From: Janthinobacterium agaricidamnosum NBRC 102515 = DSM 9628
GTDB lineage: Bacteria > Pseudomonadota > Gammaproteobacteria > Burkholderiales > Burkholderiaceae_D
NCBI RefSeq assembly: GCF_000723165.1
Contig: NZ_HG322949.1
Location: forward strand, 3,004,782 to 3,068,781
Length of the DNA stretch: 64,000 nucleotides
Reading direction: 5' to 3'
In this document: positions 26,203 through 33,907 of the stretch, piece after piece
Layout of the letters: every line of letters starts with the position of its first letter
Numbering within the stretch: position 1 is the stretch's first letter
The notes under the pieces: generated by a model
Seen by the model: the letters and a program-made list of their open reading frames with translations, nothing else
Database searches by the model: none
What the model was told of the DNA's origin: nothing
Translations under genes and position numbers: made by a program

Positions 26203-26330
26203 AGAGCGCCTGACAAAACCTTCAGGGCAAGGCGCATTGTCGCAGGCCGTACGCCGTGGGCAGTACGCCGTGGACAGTACCAATGGTGGACAAGGAAAAA
26301 CGCCGCCATGGATGTTTTGTTAGGCGCTCT
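26203..26330. repeat. Inverted-repeat element family 2, copy A
   Basis: About 128 bp bounded by AGAGCGCCTGACAAAACC on the left and its near-inverse GTTTTGTTAGGCGCTCT on the right. It contains the family core words AAGGCGCAT and CGCCGCCATGG. The right end lies inside the 3' end of fecR and supplies two of the three bases of its stop codon. Confidence 0.75.
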
Positions 26331-26529
26331 AAAACGTCGACGGCGGCACCAGGCCGGTGGCCAACCAGACACGACTCGCCTCATCATAAGCGGCCCGATG
26401 CGCCGGCGCCGCTGACAGCCACGCTGTCAATTCAGCCTGGGCAGCAGCGCTCAGTTCGCCTTCATGCTGGAGCAAGACCCAATCCAGGGCGATCTGCCAA
26501 AGCCCTTCGGAGGCCGGTGTAGAATTCAT
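26329..26529 (-). pseudogene. fecR: FecR anti-sigma factor truncated to its sigma-binding domain
   Basis: Only 66 residues remain. They correspond to the N-terminal DUF4880/FecR cytoplasmic domain (LDWVLLQHEGELSAAAQAE, LTAWLSAAPAHRAAYDEA). A full FecR is about 320 residues with a transmembrane helix and periplasmic sensor. The frame ends in a TAG formed at the edge of repeat copy A, and no FecR sequence is left beyond the repeat, where the phosphopantetheinyl transferase lies. In FecR-type proteins the N-terminal domain alone binds FecI. The stump might therefore still affect the sigma factor, but signal transduction from a receptor is impossible. No clear ribosome site precedes the ATG. Confidence 0.8.
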
Positions 26530-26546
26530 GGTGTTGATTAAAATTA

Positions 26547-26592
26547 TTGATATAACGGACTGCCGCAGCGGCAGCCCGCTTCATTATATCAA
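26547..26592 (-). other. Two-part hairpin between fecI and fecR
   Basis: The outer stem TTGATATAA/TTATATCAA (26547-26555 with 26584-26592) encloses an inner stem CTGCCGC-A-GCGGCAG (26560-26574). Placed just upstream of the fecR ATG, it could fold in the fecI-fecR mRNA and limit fecR translation, or act as a terminator-like barrier. Confidence 0.55.
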
Positions 26593-26626
26593 CAACCATG
26601 AAGGTAGCGTGGCCTTTCTCCCAGGC

Positions 26627-27130
26627 TCAGACCATGCTCAGCGCATCGCGGCAGCACTGCATCGCGTCGCGTATCATGAAATTCACCAAAGTGGTCGAAA
26701 TGCCGAGCTGGGCCGCGACTTCACGCTGGGTCTGGCCACCGAGCCGGTGCAGCTCGAACGCCGAACGGGTACGCTCGGGCAAGCTGGCCAGCGCGCGCGC
26801 CACCAGCACCAGGTGCTGGGTATGGATCGCATGCGCTTCCGGCGTGGCGGCCGAGGAGCCGACATGCATGCCCTCTTCTTCCGGCGAAAACACTTGCAAC
26901 TCAAAATTGCTGCGCCGATGGCGATCAATTGCCAGGTTGCGCACCAGCTGGAATAAATAGGCCATCGGATTTTGGATATGCAACTCCTCTATGCCATCGG
27001 CCAATTTGAGATAAGCATCCTGGAGCACATCTTCGGCGCGCTGGCGACAGCCGAGGATGCGGGTTGCGGCGTCGCGTAGTTGCGGACGGGAAGCAATGAA
27101 CTGCTGACGAAGTGTGGTGCCGGTTGTCAT
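26627..27130 (-). CDS. fecI: FecI-type ECF sigma factor
   Basis: RNA polymerase sigma factor of 167 residues of the iron-starvation group. Region 2 shows as AATRILGCRQRAEDVLQDAY and FQLVRNLAIDRHRR; region 4 as LPERTRSAFELHRLGGQTQ and EVAAQLGISTTLVNFMIRDA. A near-ideal Fur box lies 38 bp upstream, so expression should rise when iron is short. The downstream fecR is truncated and no TonB receptor follows, so the usual surface-signalling circuit is broken here. Targets elsewhere in the genome are possible. Confidence 0.92.
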   Translation of the reverse strand: MTTGTTLRQQFIASRPQLRDAATRILGCRQRAEDVLQDAYLKLADGIEELHIQNPMAYLFQLVRNLAIDRHRRSNFELQVFSPEEEGMHVGSSAATPEAHAIHTQHLVLVARALASLPERTRSAFELHRLGGQTQREVAAQLGISTTLVNFMIRDAMQCCRDALSMV

Positions 27131-27167
27131 AGGATGAAAACAGTAAGCTGAACTCAGCTTTCAAGTA

Positions 27168-27186
27168 ATGAGAATTATTCTCATTG
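27168..27186 (-). promoter_or_regulatory. Fur box upstream of fecI
   Basis: A perfect 19-bp palindrome AATGAGAAT-T-ATTCTCATT, matching the classical Fur recognition sequence of Gram-negative bacteria. It sits 38 bp before the fecI start codon. Confidence 0.88.
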
Positions 27187-27246
27187 GAGTAATGATCGCT
27201 CAAGCTGGCCGTTTTTGCAACACGTGTTTTAAATTTTTTTGATAAT

Positions 27247-28179
27247 TTATCCGCCTATGTTCGGAATATCCGCAGTTACATGCCAAGCACCATCAGATTT
27301 CCAGCAATTTGCCAAAAAGTCGATCATCGCCTTGGCCGCCGGCGACAATATTCTCGATGGGCTGACGCAATACACGCCCGTCTCGCGCCCTTGCCATTGC
27401 GGCAAAATTTGCACCAAAACACCATCGGACAAGGCCTGTTGCACCGTCACCGATGACAAGAATGCAATCCCGAGGCCGTCGACCGCGAATTGCCTGACGG
27501 CGTCGCCATTATTGGCCCGCATATTTCCGGATGGCCGCAACGAGCGCTCGCCGCCTGGACCGGCCAGGCGCCACGATTCGCCGTCGCGGTTGAGCGTCAG
27601 GCTCAGGCATTCATGCTGCTTCAATTGCTCGATCTCGTCCGGCGCCCCATGTGCCGCCAGATAGGACGGCGCGGCCACCAGGATACGCCGGTTGCCGAGC
27701 AACTTGCGCGCCACCAGCGAGGAATCGTCCAGGTGGCCGATACGGATCGCGATATCGATCCCCTCGGCGACCACGTCGACATACCGGTCGACCATCAGCA
27801 ATTCCAGCTTTACTTCCGGATAGGCCCGCATGAACGCGGCCAGGTGCGGCGTCACATGGGTGCGCCCGAACGATAGCGGCGCGCTGAGCTTGAGCGTGCC
27901 GCGCAATTGCTGCTGCTGGTGGCGCACTTGCTCGCAAGCGCCACGAATTTGTTCCAGCGCATTGGCGCACTCGGCAAACAAATGCTGCCCGGCCTCGGTC
28001 AGCGACATCGCCCTGGTGGTGCGGTGGATCAGCAAGACGCCGAGTTGCTGTTCCAGCGTCTTTACCAGCCGGCTGACCGCCGACGGCGTCATGCGCAGCT
28101 GCAGTGCCGCCCTGGCAAAACTATGGTGGCTGGCAACGCTGACAAAGCAGCGTATCAAGGCCAGGGATGGTTCGTCCAC
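27247..28179 (-). CDS. LysR family transcriptional regulator
   Basis: DNA-binding regulator of 310 residues with an N-terminal winged helix (FVSVASHHSFARAALQL, MTPSAVSRLVKTLEQQLG) and an effector domain of the CrgA/DmlR subgroup (LKLSAPLSFGRTHVTPHLA, LVARKLLGNRRILVAAPSYL). It is divergent from the ridA and phzF-like genes across about 100 bp and is the obvious candidate to control them. The inducer is unknown. Confidence 0.9.
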   Translation of the reverse strand: MDEPSLALIRCFVSVASHHSFARAALQLRMTPSAVSRLVKTLEQQLGVLLIHRTTRAMSLTEAGQHLFAECANALEQIRGACEQVRHQQQQLRGTLKLSAPLSFGRTHVTPHLAAFMRAYPEVKLELLMVDRYVDVVAEGIDIAIRIGHLDDSSLVARKLLGNRRILVAAPSYLAAHGAPDEIEQLKQHECLSLTLNRDGESWRLAGPGGERSLRPSGNMRANNGDAVRQFAVDGLGIAFLSSVTVQQALSDGVLVQILPQWQGRETGVYCVSPSRILSPAAKAMIDFLANCWKSDGAWHVTADIPNIGG

Positions 28180-28278
28180 TCATTCCCCCATCGAATGTAT
28201 TAATTGATTATTTACGTATTATCGTTCATTTTTATATGAATACAATCAGCTCTCCACCATTCCTGCCGATCGCTGACC

Positions 28279-28659
28279 ATGCTCACTGCCGTTTATCCCA
28301 AAGAATTACCCTTGCCGGCTGGCCATTACGCACCCGCCATCATTCATGACCAGCTGGTCTATATGTCCGGCACGCTGCCGCTGGGCCTGAGTACGCACGC
28401 GCCCACGCCGGATTCATCGTTCGAGGCGCAACTGCGCCAATTGCTCGCCAATTGCGACGCCGTGCTGCATGCCGCCGGCAGCGCCACGCACAAGGTGATC
28501 AGCTTCACCCTGTACCTGACCGAGCTGGGCGACTGGGATGCGGCCGACCAGTTGCTGGCCGATTTTTTCGGTGAACATCGTCCGTCCCGCTCGGTGATCT
28601 GCGTGCCGCGCATCCGCAAAGGTTATGCAGTCCAGGCCACCCTGATTGCCGCTTTATAA
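28279..28659 (+). CDS. RidA/YjgF family protein
   Basis: Protein of 126 residues of the RidA (enamine/imine deaminase) superfamily. The core is recognisable in YAPAIIHDQLVYMSGTLPLG, ANCDAVLHAAGSATHKVI and SRSVICVPRIRKGYAVQATL. The arginine of the active site is kept (PRIRKG), but the terminal Glu of true RidA (VEIEAIA-like ending) is replaced by QATLIAAL. Deaminase activity is therefore doubtful, and it may belong to a Rid1-7 subgroup with another task. It is followed after 10 bp by the PhzF-like gene, indicating an operon. Confidence 0.85.
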   Translation: MLTAVYPKELPLPAGHYAPAIIHDQLVYMSGTLPLGLSTHAPTPDSSFEAQLRQLLANCDAVLHAAGSATHKVISFTLYLTELGDWDAADQLLADFFGEHRPSRSVICVPRIRKGYAVQATLIAAL

Positions 28660-28669
28660 GGAGAAAACC

Positions 28670-29566
28670 ATGCAGCATCCACAAATCTTCCACGTCGACT
28701 CATTCACCAAGACACCATTTCGCGGCAATCCGGCCGGCGTGGTGCTGAATGCCGATGGCTTGTCCGCCCGCCAAATGCAAGACCTTGCACGCGAGCTGAA
28801 GCATTCCGAAACCGCCTTCGTGATGGCCCCGCAAGACGACAGCCATGACGTCTATATCCGCTACTTCACGCCAACCATGGAAGTGCCGGTCTGTGGCCAC
28901 GCGACCATCGCCGCCCATTACGCGCGCGCCACCTGGCTGCAACTTGGCTATGTCGAGCTGAAACAAAAGACCGGGGCCGGCATCCAGGCCATCGTCGTGC
29001 AAGCCATCGGCGACGGCTACCGCATCACGATGCGCCAAGGCCCGATCGCATTCGGCGCGCCCTTCAGCGCGGCATTGCGCAGCGAGTTGGCCAGCGCACT
29101 GGGGGTGCCGGAACACCATCTGGCACCGGACTTGCCGGTGCAAATCGTTTCGACCGGACATTCCAAAGTGATGGTGCCGCTGGCCGCCGGCATCAGCCTC
29201 GACGACATCGACCCCGACCAGCATGCACTGAAGGATTTGAGCGGCGTGATCGGCTGCAATGGATTTTTCCCGTTCACCATCGACCGCGAAGCATCCGCGA
29301 CGCATGGCAGGATGTTCGCGCCCGCCATCGGCATCGCCGAAGATCCGGTCACCGGCAACGCCAACGGCCCGCTCGGCGCCTACCTGGTCAAGCACAAGCT
29401 GATGCGGCATGACGGCCAGCGCCTGGTGTTCGACGGCCATCAGGGCCGCGCACTGGGGCGCGACGGCGTGGTCAGCGTCAGCGTCGATATCGACGACGGC
29501 GAACCGGTACGGGTAGCGATCAGCGGCGTAGCGGTGATCCTGTTTTCGGCGCGGCTCAATACCTGA
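28670..29566 (+). CDS. PhzF family isomerase/epimerase
   Basis: Protein of 298 residues with the two-domain diaminopimelate-epimerase-like fold. The catalytic acid corresponds to Glu47 in ELKHSETAFV (Glu45 of PhzF). Other family motifs are the start IFHVDSFTKTPFRGNPAGVV, FTPTMEVPVCGHATIAAHY and AEDPVTGNANGPLGAYL. The ATG at 28670 (MQHPQIF) follows AAGGAGA and was preferred over 28646. No phenazine genes are present, so it is a general PhzF-like isomerase, probably acting on the same small amino/keto compound as the RidA-like partner. Confidence 0.88.
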   Translation: MQHPQIFHVDSFTKTPFRGNPAGVVLNADGLSARQMQDLARELKHSETAFVMAPQDDSHDVYIRYFTPTMEVPVCGHATIAAHYARATWLQLGYVELKQKTGAGIQAIVVQAIGDGYRITMRQGPIAFGAPFSAALRSELASALGVPEHHLAPDLPVQIVSTGHSKVMVPLAAGISLDDIDPDQHALKDLSGVIGCNGFFPFTIDREASATHGRMFAPAIGIAEDPVTGNANGPLGAYLVKHKLMRHDGQRLVFDGHQGRALGRDGVVSVSVDIDDGEPVRVAISGVAVILFSARLNT

Positions 29567-29604
29567 CGCCGGCAAGTTCATTTATCTTGCCCCCTGCTCC
29601 ATCA

Positions 29605-29805
29605 GGCGGCCGGATTCTTAAGCAAGCGGCCGCCGCTGGTCCAATCGCTGTACCTGGCCAGCAGCGACGAGGCCGGCATCGCGGCCGGCAATTGTCGGAA
29701 GCATTGGCGGCCAAGGCCACGCCGGAGATGCCGGAAGAAAGCCACGCGACGATTTATCATCCGGCGGCGCTGAAGGTGTTGCGGGCGCTGTTCAAGCCGA
29801 TGTAA
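29605..29805 (+). pseudogene. 3' remnant of an esterase (PF00756-like), frameshifted
   Basis: One frame reads FLSKRPPLVQSLYLASSDEA and another, starting about 29690, reads LSEALAAKATPEMPEESHAT and IYHPAALKVLRALF before the stop. Together they look like the C-terminal end of a siderophore-esterase/IroE-type alpha/beta hydrolase, including the His of ESHATIYHP. The N-terminal two-thirds, with the nucleophile, are missing. Confidence 0.55.
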
Positions 29806-29832
29806 GCCTCGTTACGCCGAGGCGGACCAACA

Positions 29833-29895
29833 GCGCCCAACAAAATCCATGGCGGCGTTACACTACCTTTTCGTCAACTGTTTGTCAGGCGCTCC
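29833..29895. repeat. Inverted-repeat element family 2, copy B (short)
   Basis: About 63 bp, reverse orientation relative to copy A. It begins AGCGCCCAACAAAATCCATG, continues into GGCGGCGTT and ends TTTGTCAGGCGCT. The inner stem region is missing, so this is an internally deleted copy. Confidence 0.6.
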
Positions 29896-29964
29896 ACGCC
29901 CCCTTTCAAGGTGGTTGCATTTCTCAAGATGCCAAGCAGCCCGGCTGCCGGCCAGAATCACTTA

Positions 29965-30122
29965 GAGCCTATCCCAGTAGTGAGCGTCTTGTTCTGGCCG
30001 CGCATCAGGAGCGCGGACCAGGCGTGAGGAGGAAGCGTGGCGAGCCACGCGACGACGATCAACGCAGTCCCCGTTCCTGAGGAGCGCCAGAAGAGGGCGT
30101 ATTCATCTACTGGGATAGGCTC
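29965..30122 (-). mobile_element. MITE, full copy 2 (IS5-type ends)
   Basis: A 158-bp element with perfect 16-bp terminal repeats GAGCCTATCCCAGTAG/CTACTGGGATAGGCTC, flanked by the direct repeat TTA (29962-29964 and 30123-30125). Same length as copy 1 at 23977-24134 and opposite orientation. It contains no coding frame. Its right end is 10 bp from the stop codon of the Fic-like gene. Confidence 0.87.
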
Positions 30123-30132
30123 TTAAAACAGC

Positions 30133-30759
30133 TTAATTGGTGTGATATCCCATCGCGCGCAGACAGCGGGCGATTTGATTGCGTTGTTCCTTGGTATATT
30201 GTTCCTTATAAGCCTCCCGCTTCGAGACATCCATCGTCATGATCCCGCCCTGCGACACGAAAAAATCTTTTTGGGCGCCGCGCACTACCGACAAGATATC
30301 TCCGGTCGCTTTTATTTCCTGGAATAGACGATCGCGGCGCGCCTGATGGGCATACTCGGGAACCGGCTTGGTAATCGCGCCGATGTAGTCGGCAAGCTTG
30401 CGCACTTTCACTTGCAGCACCAGCGGTTCGGGCAAGCCGTCACTGTCGTCCGCCACATTCAGATTATGCAAGACTTCGCTGTACTGCCGCCTGACGCCGA
30501 TTTGATGATGCAGCATGTTGGCGAAGATCACCGCGGCCGCGGTGCGGTGATTGCCATCGCCGAAAGGCTGGCTGAACATGATGCGCAACGCCAGTTCGGC
30601 CGACTGCTTGGCGGCGCCGTAGCCGGACACCGCGCTCATCGCTTTTTTCAAGTCGACTTCGCCATTGCTCTTGTGCGCATTCATCTGTCCTATTGCAATG
30701 CCTCCCTTGACTGGCTCGATCGCCATGTTGATTGCAACGACTTCTTCATATGTCAGCAT
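30133..30759 (-). CDS. Fic/Doc-fold protein lacking the catalytic histidine
   Basis: Protein of 208 residues. Residues 64-72 read QPFGDGNHR and the run continues TAAAVIFANML. This fits the Fic/Doc core HPFxxGN(G/K)R, but the first His is Gln64. That His is the catalytic base for AMPylation and for the Doc kinase, so ordinary activity is unlikely. The preceding helix (AAKQSAELALRIMFS) matches the Fic fold. The last 100 residues are charged (AHQARRDRLFQEIKATG, KREAYKEQYTKEQRNQIARC) and match nothing I know. No antitoxin-like partner gene is adjacent, and there is no signal peptide or membrane segment. Confidence 0.7.
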   Translation of the reverse strand: MLTYEEVVAINMAIEPVKGGIAIGQMNAHKSNGEVDLKKAMSAVSGYGAAKQSAELALRIMFSQPFGDGNHRTAAAVIFANMLHHQIGVRRQYSEVLHNLNVADDSDGLPEPLVLQVKVRKLADYIGAITKPVPEYAHQARRDRLFQEIKATGDILSVVRGAQKDFFVSQGGIMTMDVSKREAYKEQYTKEQRNQIARCLRAMGYHTN

Positions 30760-30896
30760 GTTTTTCCGCTCTCAAACTAGTTGCATAAACAGTGGTTGGA
30801 ATAACCCTGTGCATGGTTCTTGTATTTTCTCAACAAGAAACTCCGGCACAAAAACATACGAATAATCGCCACAACTGGATGCAGGCGGGCAAAGCT

Positions 30897-32336
30897 TCAG
30901 GCAAAAATACTCTGCGGCTCAAGATATTCGCCGATGCCATACACGCCGAACTCGCGGCCGATGCCCGATTGCTTGAAACCGCCGGCCGGCGCGCCTGCGT
31001 CGTCGAGCAAGTCATACACCCGGTTGACCATCACCATGCCCGCTTCGATGCGGCCGGCGATCCGCCTGCCGCGCTGCGGGTCGGCGGTGCTGATCCAGCC
31101 CTGCAAGCCGTACGGCGTATCATTGGCGATCTCGATCGCCTCTTCCTCGGAGCGGTAGCCGATCACGGCCAGCACCGGGCCGAAAATTTCTTCCCTGGCG
31201 ATCCGCATGTCATTGCTGACGTTCACGAAAATCGTCGGCTTGACGAAATGACCCGCTTCCAGCCCCGGCGGCTTGCCCTCGCCGCCGACCAGCACTTGCG
31301 CGCCGTCTTCGATGCCCTTGCGGATGTAATGCTGCACGCGTTCGAACTGGCGCTGGCTGACCAGCGGGCCGAGCGCCGTTGCCGCCTGCGCGGGCGGGCC
31401 GGCGATCCATTTCTTCATGCCTTCCAGCAAAGCCGCCTTGACCGCCGGTAACTTATGCTCAGGCACCAATATTCGGGAGCCGGCGATGCATGCCTGGCCA
31501 TTGTTCATGAAACCGCAGGCCAGCGCGAACGGAATGGCTAGTCCGAGATCGGCATCGTCGAGGATGATGTGGGCCGATTTTCCGCCCAGTTCCAGCGTCA
31601 CGCGCTTCATGGTATCGGCCGCATTGCGCATGACGCGCTTGCCGACGGCGGTGGAACCGGTGAACGACACTTTCGCGACATCGGGATGCAACGTCAACTC
31701 ATTGCCGACCACCTCGCCGCGTCCATGGACGATATTGACCACGCCGGGCGGCAAGCCCGCCGCATCGACACACTCCATCAGCAAGCGGATTTGCAGGGCG
31801 CTCAATTCGCTGGACTTGATCACCACCGTGCAGCCGGCCGCCAGCGCCGGTGCCAGCTTGTTGCAGACCATGAACAGCGCCGAATTCCATGGCGTAATCA
31901 GGGCCGCGACGCCGAGCGGCCGCAGCACCACCTCGGCTGCGCCGAGACGCTTGCTGAAGACAATCTCGCCCAGGCTTTTGCGCATGTTCAAAAACACCTT
32001 GGCCGCGCCGGCGATCGAAAATTGACTGTGCTGGGCCACGCCGCCATATTCTTCGGTCCTGATCGCGATATGCTCGTCGGCACGGGCGATGATGGCGTCA
32101 TGCAATTGCTGCAAATACCGGCCGCGCTGCTCCAGCGACGAGCCGGCATAAGTCTTGAACGCCGACTTCGCGGCGCGGATCGCGCTGCGCGCATCTTCTT
32201 CGTCGCCCAGCGTGACTTGCCCGATGACGGCGCCGCTGGCCGGATTGATGATGTCCATCACTTCGGTGCCGTGGGACGCGACAAAGCGTCCATTGATATA
32301 GTGTTCATTTACCATCTTCATTACTTCTGTCTTCAT
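30897..32336 (-). CDS. NAD(P)-dependent aldehyde dehydrogenase
   Basis: Cytoplasmic enzyme of 479 residues that oxidises an aldehyde to the acid. Motifs are ITPWNSALFMVCNKLAPALA, the NAD loop FTGSTAVGKRVM, the catalytic Glu in TLELGGKSAH and the catalytic Cys in NNGQACIAGSRILV, then AREEIFGPVLAVIGY. The ATG at 32336 follows AGGAGAA; the longer upstream frame overlaps the transporter end. It lies 29 bp downstream of the MFS gene in the same direction, forming a TetR-controlled import-and-oxidation unit. The substrate is unknown. Confidence 0.9.
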   Translation of the reverse strand: MKTEVMKMVNEHYINGRFVASHGTEVMDIINPASGAVIGQVTLGDEEDARSAIRAAKSAFKTYAGSSLEQRGRYLQQLHDAIIARADEHIAIRTEEYGGVAQHSQFSIAGAAKVFLNMRKSLGEIVFSKRLGAAEVVLRPLGVAALITPWNSALFMVCNKLAPALAAGCTVVIKSSELSALQIRLLMECVDAAGLPPGVVNIVHGRGEVVGNELTLHPDVAKVSFTGSTAVGKRVMRNAADTMKRVTLELGGKSAHIILDDADLGLAIPFALACGFMNNGQACIAGSRILVPEHKLPAVKAALLEGMKKWIAGPPAQAATALGPLVSQRQFERVQHYIRKGIEDGAQVLVGGEGKPPGLEAGHFVKPTIFVNVSNDMRIAREEIFGPVLAVIGYRSEEEAIEIANDTPYGLQGWISTADPQRGRRIAGRIEAGMVMVNRVYDLLDDAGAPAGGFKQSGIGREFGVYGIGEYLEPQSIFA

Positions 32337-32365
32337 TATTTTCTCCTGTAAATTATTTCGGTGTT

Positions 32366-33715
32366 TTAACTGGGCTGGATACGGCCATGGCGCTGTACCG
32401 CGCGCGCCGCATGCTTGCGGCCCAGCCACAGCAAGATCGCGGCGGCGCTGCCGAACAGCGCATAGGTCAGCGCCAATGCCGTGCCCAGCTTGCCCGGCCC
32501 GATTACGTAGTCACCCAGAAACACCACAAAGCTCGGCCCCAGCGTCATGCCGACCGCGTTGTAAAACATGATGTAGGCCGCCGAAATGCGGCCGCGAAAT
32601 TCCACCGGCGTCGAAATCTGCAATACCGCGCCGGACACGCCCGAGAATGGCTGCAAGAACTGGATCAGCCCGAAAGTCAGCACGATGGCAGGCAGCGACG
32701 CGGCAAAGTTGAAACCCAGTCCGCCGATCACGGCGATCAGCGCGGCCACGCAGGCAAAATGGGTCAGGTGCGCATCGTCGCGGCCGCGGCCGAACGAGCG
32801 GTCGACCAGCCATCCGGCGAACAGCACGCCGCCCGCCCCCACCGGTACGGCCAGCAGCGCCAGGATGCCGCCCACGGTACGCACGTCCAGTTCATGGTTG
32901 CGCAGCAAATAAGTCGGCATCCAGGCCGCCGCGCCGAACACCGCCGCGCTATGCAGGCTGAAACCGAGGAAGTGATACGTCAGAAAACCGCGGTTGCCGC
33001 GGATGAAGGCCATCAAGCCGCCGCCGGCCTGGCGCGCGGGGCCAGGCCGCAGCGGCCGATGCGACGGCGCGATGAAAATCAGCGCGGCCAGTAACAGTCC
33101 CGGCACGCCGGCCGCCAAAAACACCAGTTGCCACGGCGCCAATTGACCGACCAGCGGCAAGGGCATCGCCGCGAAGCGGGACGCGCCGGCGATCAGGAAG
33201 GCGCCCAGCATGTACGACGCCGCCGCACCGATTTGCGCGCCAGCCGACAGCACGCCGATTACCAGTCCCAGCCGGTGTGGCGGAAACAGCCTGGCGACGA
33301 TGCTCCAGCCGGCCGGCTGCAACACCGCTTCGCCCAGGCCCACCAGGCAGCGCGCAATCAATAATTCATAAAACGATCCGGCCAGCCCGCAAGCAATCGT
33401 CGCCAGCGACCAGCCGCTGACGCCGAGATAGATCGCCCACTGTTGCGAATAACGGTCGACTATCCAGCCCATCGGCAAACTGCCGATCAGGAAAAACACG
33501 GCGAAGGCCGGCCCTTGCAGCAAGCCCATCTGAAAGTCATTAATCCCCAGGCTGGCACGGATCGGATCGACCATCAGCGCGATCGCATTGCGGTCCACGG
33601 AGGCCAGCACGGCCAGCACCAGCAATACCGCCACCACCGACCACGCGCGCGTCGCGCCGGGTGCCGGCGCCATGGCGCCGTGCGTGCCGCGGCCACTCCT
33701 GTCAAGCAATCGCAT
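32366..33715 (-). CDS. MFS transporter
   Basis: Major facilitator of 449 residues with 12 predicted helices. The first helix is WSVVAVLLVLAVLASVDRNA, followed by the loop-2 motif GSLPMGWIVDRYSQQW and the central basic loop SHRPLRPGPARQ. The 'SVDRNAIALMVDPIRASLGI' type N-terminus is common in anion/organic-acid:proton symporters of the spinster/ACS group. It heads a two-gene operon with the aldehyde dehydrogenase. Three spaced operators lie just upstream. Confidence 0.88.
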   Translation of the reverse strand: MRLLDRSGRGTHGAMAPAPGATRAWSVVAVLLVLAVLASVDRNAIALMVDPIRASLGINDFQMGLLQGPAFAVFFLIGSLPMGWIVDRYSQQWAIYLGVSGWSLATIACGLAGSFYELLIARCLVGLGEAVLQPAGWSIVARLFPPHRLGLVIGVLSAGAQIGAAASYMLGAFLIAGASRFAAMPLPLVGQLAPWQLVFLAAGVPGLLLAALIFIAPSHRPLRPGPARQAGGGLMAFIRGNRGFLTYHFLGFSLHSAAVFGAAAWMPTYLLRNHELDVRTVGGILALLAVPVGAGGVLFAGWLVDRSFGRGRDDAHLTHFACVAALIAVIGGLGFNFAASLPAIVLTFGLIQFLQPFSGVSGAVLQISTPVEFRGRISAAYIMFYNAVGMTLGPSFVVFLGDYVIGPGKLGTALALTYALFGSAAAILLWLGRKHAARAVQRHGRIQPS

Positions 33716-33770
33716 ATTCCATTCCCTTCATCATTTCCGACTTCGATACGGACAATGCGCTTCACGTCAA

Positions 33771-33866
33771 TGTCTGGATGTGCAGATTTCCGACAAGGCG
33801 TTTCGCACCAATGTCTACAAGTGTAGATATTAGCGCACAACAGAATCACATGTCTACGAGTGTAGA
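33771..33866 (-). promoter_or_regulatory. Triple operator array before the MFS-ALDH operon
   Basis: Three related 16-mers lie at 33771-33786 (TGTCTGGATGTGCAGA), 33812-33827 (TGTCTACAAGTGTAGA) and 33851-33866 (TGTCTACGAGTGTAGA). The middle one contains a perfect dyad TCTACA-AG-TGTAGA; the outer ones are imperfect. The spacing is 41 and 39 bp, close to four helical turns. The array lies between the TetR gene and the MFS start, so it is the likely TetR target. Confidence 0.72.
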
Positions 33867-33907
33867 AATAAAGAATGGCGCAACGCCGGCGCGGCGCGGC
33901 CTGGGAT

